From: 2-02-FULL-66-14 sp964651335
Lineage (GTDB): Bacteria > Pseudomonadota > Gammaproteobacteria > Burkholderiales > SG8-39
Reading direction: 5' to 3'
Assembly: GCA_964651335.1 (NCBI GenBank)
Contig: CAZYVT010000005.1
Location: 1-64,000 of the forward strand
Length of the DNA: 64,000 nt
In this document: one piece after another, positions 58,327 through 64,000 of the stretch
Numbering within the stretch: position 1 is the first letter of the stretch
Layout of the letters: each line of letters begins with the position of its first letter
Position numbers and translations under genes: made by a program
Notes under the pieces: model-generated
Database searches by the model: none
What the model was told of the DNA's origin: nothing
The model's input: the letters and a program-made list of their open reading frames with translations, nothing else

Positions 58327-61300
58327 ATTAGCCTGCGCTCGACCGTCGCGCGACGCCGCGGAGCCGCACACGGGGCCGATCGGCGCCGGGAAGGAGTTTT
58401 CTGGAGGACGCAAGGACGGGACGGAATTTCCGATCGAGATGAGTCTCAGCCCCGATTCGGAGACCGGTGCAACGGTATGCGTGGTGCGCGACATCACCGA
58501 GCGCAAGCGCACCGACCGCCTGCTGCGCCAGCTCACCGAGGGGACGGCATCGGCTACCGGCGAGGAGTTCATGCGCACGCTGACGCGCAGTCTTGCCGAG
58601 ATGCTGGGCGTCCGCTATGCGTTCGTCGGCGAGTTCGCCCGAGGCGGGCGCGACCGGGTGAAGGTGATCGCATTCTGGAACGGTCTGGAGCACGCCGAGC
58701 CTTTCGAGTACCCGCTGGCGGGCACACCATGCAGCGTCGCGATCGGCGAAGCGGAGTGCTTCTATCCGCGTGGCGTTCAGGAGCAGTTCCCGCAAGACGA
58801 AGGCCTGGTGGGACTCGCCGTCCACTGCTATCTGGGGGTAAGGCTGCAATCCGCCGAGGGCGAGCCGCTCGGCCTGCTGACCGTGATGCATACCCGGTCT
58901 CTGGAGGACGAGGCAGTCGCGCGCTCCGTGCTGCGCATCTTCGCCGCGCGCGCCGCTGCGGAGATCGAGCGCCTGCGGGCGACCGCCGCGCTCGAGCGCA
59001 GCGAGGAGCGCTTCGGCAAAGTCTTTCGCTCCAGTCCGGCCGCGATCCTGATCACCCGGCTCGCGGATGGCAAGATCATCAACATGAACGACACCGCCTG
59101 CGAGCTGCTCGGCTACTCCCAGCAGGAAGTCGCGGGGCATACCACCGTCGAACTCGGCGTCTGGATCGATGCGTCCGAGCGCGAGCGCATCGTGGAGATG
59201 CTGCGCCGAACTGGAACAGTACAGGGCGTTGAGCACCGCATCCGCCGCAAGTCGGGCGAAATTCGCGTTGTCCGGGACCGGATCGACCGGATCGAGATCG
59301 AAGGCGCGCAGTGCCTCGTCGGCTCGATGCAGGATGTGACCGAGGCGCGCGGCGCGGAAGAGGCGCTGCGCGCAAGCGAGGGGCAGTTGCGCCTCATCAC
59401 CGAAAACATCCCGGCGGGGGTTGCCTATATCAGCCGCGATCTGAGGATCCGGGCAGCCAACCGTCGCTACGTGGAACTGCATTTCCAGCCCGGTGCAGAT
59501 CCCATCGGCCGGCACGTACGCGAGGTGGTCGGCGAGCCGGACTGGCCGGAGGTCGAGAAACAAATCGCAAGGGTCGTCGCCGGCGAGTCTCTCGTTTACC
59601 AGCGTACTCAACAGGGCTCCGGCGGCGAGCGGCGCAAGATCCAGGTGCACCTCCAGCCGAACCGCTCGGCCGGCGGCGAGGTCCTCGGCTATTACGCATT
59701 CGTCCTCGACATCACCAGGCGCAAACGGGCCGAGCAAGCGCTGCGCGAAAGCGAGGCGCAGTTGCGCCTCATCACCGAGAACATCCCGGCTGGTGTCGCC
59801 TACACCGATCGCGATCTGACGATCCGGGCTGCGAACCACCAATATGCTGACCTGATTTTCAATCCTGGTTCCGACGTCGTCGGAGCGCAGGTGCGCGATA
59901 TGGTTGGCGAGAAGGTATGGCCGGAAATCAGCGAGCAGATCGCAAGGGCCCTCGGCGGCGAGACCGTCGTTTACCAACGCACGCACGAGCGTTCGGACGG
60001 CGTGCGGCGTGAGATCGAGGTTCACCTCCTGCCGAACCGTCGGGACGGGGGCGACGTTCTCGGCTACTACACGTTCGTCCTCGACATCACCGAGCGCAAA
60101 CTGGCCGAGCAGGCGCTGCGATTGCGCGACCGCGCCCTGGAGGCGAGCGTCAACGCGATCATGATCACCGATGCGTTGCATGCGGACAATCCGATCGTGT
60201 ACGTGAATCCGGCGTTCGAGCGCAACACCGGTTATTCCGCCGCCGAAGCACTCGGACGTAACCCCCGCTTCCTGCTCGGCGCCGACACCGACCAGCCTGT
60301 GCTGGAGACGCTGCGCACGGCGCGGCGCGAGCACCGCGAAGCGAGCGCGCTGCTGCGCAACTACCGCAAGGACGGGACGCAGTTCTGGAACGAGCTGCGC
60401 ATCGCGCCGGTGCGCGACGCATCCGGCCAAGTCACGCATTACGTGGGGGTGCAGAACGACGTCAGCGAGCGCGTGCGCTACCAGGCCGAGCTCGAGCGGC
60501 AGGCGAACTTCGACCCGCTCACCGGACTGGCCAATCGCAACCTGCTTTCCGACCGGTTGCGCCAGACGATCGCGCGCGCGGAGCGCTCGGGCCGCGTCGG
60601 GGCAGTGCTGTTCCTCGATCTCGACCGATTCAAGGTGATCAACGACAGCCTGGGCCACGCCATGGGCGACCGGGTGCTGGCGCAAGTCGGTTGGCGTCTG
60701 TCGGAGGCCGTACGCGGCGACGACACGGTGGCGCGCACGGGCGGCGACGAGTTCGTCGTCGTGCTGGCGGACCTGGCGCGCGAAGAAGACGTGGCGATCG
60801 TCGCGCAGAAGCTGATCGGCGTCGTGGCGAGTCCTTTGTCGGTCGAAGGGCGTGAATTTCTGATCTCGACGAGTATCGGCGTCACCGTCTTTCCGAGGGA
60901 CGCCACGGACCCCGAAACGCTGCTCAAGTACGCGGACGCCGCCCTGTACCGCGCAAAGGACCGTGGCCGTGGCTGCGTGGCGTTTTTCGCGCGGGAAATG
61001 AACGACCGCGCGGTGAGCTACTTCAATCTCGAGCGCGACCTGCGGCGAGCGCTCGAGCGCGGCGAGTTCGTCTTGCACTACCAGCCCATCGTGACCCTGC
61101 CTGGCGGCGAGGTGACGGGCGCCGAGGCGCTCGTCCGCTGGCGCCGTGAGTCGGGGGAGTTGGTTTCGCCCGCGGACTTCATCCCGGTCGCCGAGGAATC
61201 CGGCCTGATCGTGCCGCTCGGGGCCTGGGTGCTCAAAGCGGCCGTCGCGCAGGCGCTCGAATGGAACCGCAACGGTCACCGGCGCCTGAGCGTCGCGGTG

Positions 61301-61798
61301 AATCTCTCGGCGCGCCAGTTCCGCGACCCGAAGCTCGTCGACATGGTGCGCGACACGCTTCTGGAAACCGGGCTCGACCCGCGATTGCTGAAGCTCGAAA
61401 TCACCGAATCGACGGTGATGCATAACGCCGAGGAGGCGATCGCCGCGCTGCGCGCGCTGAAGGAGATCGGCGTGAGCCTCTCGGTGGACGACTTCGGCAC
61501 CGGTTACTCGTCGCTCAGCTATCTGAAGCGCTTGCCGCTCGACAGCCTCAAGATCGACCGCTCGTTCGTGCGGGACATACCCGGCGATCGCGACGACATG
61601 GCCATCACCCGCGCGGTGATCGATCTGGCGCACAGCCTCGAGCTGGAGGTCATCGCGGAGGGTGTTGAAAACGAGCAGCAGCTGAAGTTCCTGATCGCCC
61701 GGGGCTGCGATCATGCGCAGGGCTACCTGTTCGGCAAGCCGCTCGAGGCCGAGGCGTTCGTCAAGCTCGTCGCGGAGCGCGGCAAGCCGTCTCCCTGA
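58307..61798 (+). CDS. Multi-PAS/GAF-GGDEF-EAL cyclic-di-GMP protein with truncated N-terminal PAS
   Basis: A 1,163-residue cytoplasmic protein, taken from GTG 58307 (AGAGG upstream; ATG 58319 is an alternative). Residues about 15-65 match only the C-terminal half of a PAS (GGRKDGTEFPIEMSLSP). Then GAF (about 75-230), a PAS, two tandem PAS repeats (about 360-480 and 482-605), and a PAS-PAC unit before GGDEF (812-816, with inhibitory-site RGDD five residues earlier) and EAL (940-942, DDFGTGYSSL and EGVEN). Both catalytic motifs are intact. It overlaps the receiver gene, so the receiver could control its activity. Confidence 0.93.
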   Translation: MKPSMHELACARPSRDAAEPHTGPIGAGKEFSGGRKDGTEFPIEMSLSPDSETGATVCVVRDITERKRTDRLLRQLTEGTASATGEEFMRTLTRSLAEMLGVRYAFVGEFARGGRDRVKVIAFWNGLEHAEPFEYPLAGTPCSVAIGEAECFYPRGVQEQFPQDEGLVGLAVHCYLGVRLQSAEGEPLGLLTVMHTRSLEDEAVARSVLRIFAARAAAEIERLRATAALERSEERFGKVFRSSPAAILITRLADGKIINMNDTACELLGYSQQEVAGHTTVELGVWIDASERERIVEMLRRTGTVQGVEHRIRRKSGEIRVVRDRIDRIEIEGAQCLVGSMQDVTEARGAEEALRASEGQLRLITENIPAGVAYISRDLRIRAANRRYVELHFQPGADPIGRHVREVVGEPDWPEVEKQIARVVAGESLVYQRTQQGSGGERRKIQVHLQPNRSAGGEVLGYYAFVLDITRRKRAEQALRESEAQLRLITENIPAGVAYTDRDLTIRAANHQYADLIFNPGSDVVGAQVRDMVGEKVWPEISEQIARALGGETVVYQRTHERSDGVRREIEVHLLPNRRDGGDVLGYYTFVLDITERKLAEQALRLRDRALEASVNAIMITDALHADNPIVYVNPAFERNTGYSAAEALGRNPRFLLGADTDQPVLETLRTARREHREASALLRNYRKDGTQFWNELRIAPVRDASGQVTHYVGVQNDVSERVRYQAELERQANFDPLTGLANRNLLSDRLRQTIARAERSGRVGAVLFLDLDRFKVINDSLGHAMGDRVLAQVGWRLSEAVRGDDTVARTGGDEFVVVLADLAREEDVAIVAQKLIGVVASPLSVEGREFLISTSIGVTVFPRDATDPETLLKYADAALYRAKDRGRGCVAFFAREMNDRAVSYFNLERDLRRALERGEFVLHYQPIVTLPGGEVTGAEALVRWRRESGELVSPADFIPVAEESGLIVPLGAWVLKAAVAQALEWNRNGHRRLSVAVNLSARQFRDPKLVDMVRDTLLETGLDPRLLKLEITESTVMHNAEEAIAALRALKEIGVSLSVDDFGTGYSSLSYLKRLPLDSLKIDRSFVRDIPGDRDDMAITRAVIDLAHSLELEVIAEGVENEQQLKFLIARGCDHAQGYLFGKPLEAEAFVKLVAERGKPSP

Positions 61799-61833
61799 AA
61801 TAGGCCGCGGCGGCCGCAACGGCCGGCCCAGCG

Positions 61834-62772
61834 CTAAACGACGCGCGTCAGCACCGGCTTGCCGGCGAAGTGAGCGCGCAGGTTGTCCACCTGCAGCATG
61901 CCCATCGCCAAGCGCGTCTCGTTCGTCGCGCTGCCGACGTGCGGATAGATCACCGCATTCTGCAAGGCGAAAAATTCGGGATTCACGTTCGGTTCGTTCT
62001 CGAACACGTCCAGGCCGGCGCCGGCGATGCGTTCCTCCTTCAGGTAGCGAATCAGTACCGGCTCATCAATGACCGAGCCGCGCGAGATGTTGATCACGTA
62101 ACCCTTGGGCCCCAGCGCGTCGAGAACTTTCGCATTGACAATCTGATTTGTTTGCGGTCCGGCGGAGGTCGCTATCAGGAGCACGTCGGAGTTCTTCGCA
62201 AGAAGTTCCGGGCTGGGGTCGTATGGATAGGGAACACTCTTTCTCGAGCGACTGTGGTATCGAATCTTCATGCCAAACGCCTCTGCGCGCTTCGCGATCG
62301 TCTCCCCAATGCGCCCAAGTCCGAGGATGCCGATGGTCTTGTCCTTTACCTGGGCGGATAGTGGAGGTGCGCCACGCGTCGTCCAGTAGCCGGCGCGGAG
62401 GTATGCCTCGCACTGAGGATACCTGTGCAATACATTGAGCACGAGCGACATCGCGGTTTCGGCGACACAGTCGTTCAGCACATCCGGCGTGTTGGTAACG
62501 ATAATCCCTCGCCTCTTCGCCTCGTCGAGATCGATGGCATCGACGCCAACTCCCATATTGGCGATGATCTCCAGCTTGGGGAGGGCGGCAATGAGCGCCT
62601 TGTCCGCGCCCCATTTTCCGAATGTCGCGAGCGCGCGCACATTCGGGGCGTGTTTCTTGAGAAACGCATCCCGATCCGCGGCTTCATACAACCGGTGGCA
62701 GGTAAAACTCTTCTCGAGCTGCTCCTGGACGGGCGCGTAAAGCTCGATCGTCAGCATGATCGGTGCGTTCAT
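61834..62772 (-). CDS. D-2-hydroxyacid dehydrogenase (glyoxylate/hydroxypyruvate reductase-like)
   Basis: A 312-residue NAD(P)-dependent dehydrogenase. Rossmann loop GLGRIGE (151-157), catalytic triad R231 (NISRGS), E260 (DVFENEP) and H278 (PHVGSAT), and the substrate-loop segment IANMGVGVDAID. It reduces 2-oxoacids such as glyoxylate or hydroxypyruvate, or oxidises the D-hydroxyacid. It is the distal gene of the unit: aldolase stop and dehydrogenase start are 4 bp apart. The aldolase product could be its substrate. Confidence 0.92.
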   Translation of the reverse strand: MNAPIMLTIELYAPVQEQLEKSFTCHRLYEAADRDAFLKKHAPNVRALATFGKWGADKALIAALPKLEIIANMGVGVDAIDLDEAKRRGIIVTNTPDVLNDCVAETAMSLVLNVLHRYPQCEAYLRAGYWTTRGAPPLSAQVKDKTIGILGLGRIGETIAKRAEAFGMKIRYHSRSRKSVPYPYDPSPELLAKNSDVLLIATSAGPQTNQIVNAKVLDALGPKGYVINISRGSVIDEPVLIRYLKEERIAGAGLDVFENEPNVNPEFFALQNAVIYPHVGSATNETRLAMGMLQVDNLRAHFAGKPVLTRVV

Positions 62773-62776
62773 ATGA

Positions 62777-63547
62777 CTACCGAAGAAGGTCGAACTTGGC
62801 GGCTAGCGCCTCTGCCCCGCGTGCGAGGATACCGACGTCTGCTCCAACTGCGACGAACAAAGCCCCGGCTGCGAGCATCCGTTTCGCATCGGCTTCGACC
62901 GGCGACAGGTAGCCGGGCGCGCGGCCGGCCTTGCGGATGCGGCGCATCGCTTCCTCCATCAGCGGCACGACTGCCGGGTTCGCAGTCTCGCCGGTGTAGC
63001 CGAGCGAGGCGTGCAGGTCCGCCGGTCCGATGAAGACGCCGTCGACCCCTTCCACTGCGCAGATCGCCTCGATGCCGTCCAGCCCTTCCTTCGTTTCGAC
63101 CTGTACCAGGACGCAGATCTCTTCGTGCGCCTTTTTCGCATAGCCCTGCACGCGGCCAAAGCGCGTGGCGCGCGTAGTCCCTGCGACCCCGCGCACACCC
63201 GCCGGCGGGTAGCGGGTCGCGGCGACGGCGGCTTTCGCCTCGGCTACCGTCGAGACGTACGGAATCAGAAGCGACAGCGCGCCCACGTCGAGCACGCGCT
63301 TGATCGTCACGATGTCGTTCCACGGCACGCGCACGACCGGTGCGGTCGGATAGGGCGCCGCCGCCTGCAATTGCGCGAGCAGCGACTCGAGGTCGTTCGG
63401 CGAGTGCTCCATGTCGAGCAGGATCCAGTCGAACCCGGCGCCCGCGATCACCTCGACCGTGTAGTGCGAAGACAGGCTCGACCAGAGCCCGATCTGCACT
63501 TTGCCCGCCCCTAGCGCGCGCTTGAATGCGTTCTGCGGAAGTTCCAT
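62777..63547 (-). CDS. HpcH/HpaI-family aldolase
   Basis: A 256-residue class II pyruvate aldolase. FDWILLDMEHSPND carries the active-site His, VRVPWND the pyruvate Arg, and VQVETKEG and FIGPADLHASLG the metal-binding Glu and Asp. These enzymes cleave 4-hydroxy-2-oxoacids (for example 4-hydroxy-2-oxoheptanedioate) or 2-keto-3-deoxy sugar acids to pyruvate and an aldehyde. Between a Bug-type binding protein and a hydroxyacid dehydrogenase, it suggests breakdown of an imported organic acid. Exact substrate not assignable. Confidence 0.92.
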   Translation of the reverse strand: MELPQNAFKRALGAGKVQIGLWSSLSSHYTVEVIAGAGFDWILLDMEHSPNDLESLLAQLQAAAPYPTAPVVRVPWNDIVTIKRVLDVGALSLLIPYVSTVAEAKAAVAATRYPPAGVRGVAGTTRATRFGRVQGYAKKAHEEICVLVQVETKEGLDGIEAICAVEGVDGVFIGPADLHASLGYTGETANPAVVPLMEEAMRRIRKAGRAPGYLSPVEADAKRMLAAGALFVAVGADVGILARGAEALAAKFDLLR

Positions 63548-63556
63548 CGTTTCCTT

Positions 63557-64000
63557 TCACTCGAACCTGGCGCCGGATTCCTTCACCACCCGTGCCCAGC
63601 GCGCCTTCTCGCCGCGCAAAAACTCGCCGAGGCTCTCCGGGGTATTTGCCCGCACCTCGGTGCCCTGCGCAGCGAACCGCTCCTTCATCTCCACGGTGCT
63701 CAGCACGCGCACCAGCTCGGCGTTGAGCTTCGATATGGTCTCGCGCGCAATTCCCGCGGGGCCGACTACGCCCTGAAAGGATCCGGTCTCGAATCCCGCC
63801 AGCCCCTGCTCGGCAACGGTCGGGGTATCGGGCGCGGCGGCGACGCGTGCCGCGCTCGAAATGCCGAGCGCCTTCAATTTGCCGCCCTTCACGGAAGGCC
63901 ACGTCGCGAGCATCCCGTTGAAGAGCACCTCGGCCTGGCCCGCGACCACGTCCGCGACCGCCTGCGAACCACCCTTGTAGGGAATGTAGGCCCACTGCAC
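63557..64000 (-). CDS. Bug/TctC-family solute-binding protein, C-terminal part
   Basis: 148 codons remain; the 5' part lies beyond the window edge. AYIPYKGGSQAVADVVAGQAEVLFNG and TPTVAEQGLAGFETGSFQGVVGPAGI are the C-terminal half of a tripartite tricarboxylate receptor. The product would be periplasmic and bind a carboxylate. It ends 9 bp before the aldolase start, so it leads the aldolase-dehydrogenase operon. It is a different protein from the one at 42207. Confidence 0.9.
   Translation of the reverse strand: MQWAYIPYKGGSQAVADVVAGQAEVLFNGMLATWPSVKGGKLKALGISSAARVAAAPDTPTVAEQGLAGFETGSFQGVVGPAGIARETISKLNAELVRVLSTVEMKERFAAQGTEVRANTPESLGEFLRGEKARWARVVKESGARFE

Noticed and set aside
1..64000. 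CRISPR arrays, tRNA/rRNA genes, transposases, phage integrases
   Set aside because: None was seen: no regularly spaced repeats, no recognisable RNA genes, and no transposase or integrase motifs in any translated frame.

Overview
The window is a high-GC chromosome segment (line 5041-5100, for example, is 44/60 G+C). The gene content fits a Burkholderiales-like betaproteobacterium: Bug/TctC solute-binding proteins, two complete branched-chain-amino-acid-type (HAAT) ABC importers, aromatic ring-hydroxylation genes, and HpaI-type aldolase/2-hydroxyacid dehydrogenase genes. No rRNA, tRNA, CRISPR array, transposase or integrase was recognised. Species and substrate assignments are inference.

Layout. 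1-6455: a two-subunit Rieske ring-hydroxylating dioxygenase (beta subunit cut by the window edge), divergent from a five-gene HAAT importer; a 16-bp perfect palindrome lies between them. 6466-8212: an AT-richer type II restriction-modification pair of the PaeR7I/XhoI type whose two genes overlap by 92 bp. 8427-9112: 3-hydroxyanthranilate dioxygenase followed by a decapitated remnant of the next kynurenine-pathway gene. 9118-13964: an M48 peptidase, two paralogous aldo/keto reductases and an NADP-binding oxidoreductase, the last three with Tat-type signal sequences, around a nucleotide-exchange-like transporter. 14061-19128: a relic type I restriction region (hsdM stub, RhuM, two hsdR stubs, a SEC-C protein, a Fic protein with a changed active site, and a YgjP-like metallopeptidase). 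19245-27268: LemA and an M48/HtpX-like peptidase, a metallo-beta-lactamase-fold hydrolase, a Gld-type ABC system and a HupE/UreJ protein. 27376-31932: the second HAAT importer. 32016-35708: a TSUP permease, an esterase remnant, ankyrin-repeat, DUF1223 and DGQHR-domain proteins. 35788-39601 (minus): CoA-transferase, cytochrome P450 and lipoprotein, translationally coupled. 39715-43457: NfeD and an SPFH protein, a VOC protein, a CMD-Rieske fusion, a Bug protein and a small lipoprotein.

43751-61798 is an 18-kb signalling block: an exported protein of unknown function, a four-TM multi-PAS histidine kinase, a CheY-like regulator, a hybrid kinase, a NarL-type kinase/regulator pair, and two very large PAS/GAF-GGDEF-EAL proteins with a receiver-only regulator between them. 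A 77-bp leader is duplicated ahead of two units of this block, and a near-palindromic core motif from it recurs ahead of the exported protein. 61834-64000 (minus): hydroxyacid dehydrogenase, HpaI-type aldolase and a second Bug protein (5' end outside the window), probably an organic-acid uptake and catabolism operon.

The stretches that look least ordinary are the relic type I restriction region with its paired operators, the Tat-exported NAD(P)-oxidoreductase/nucleotide-transporter cluster, and the signalling block with its repeated leader.
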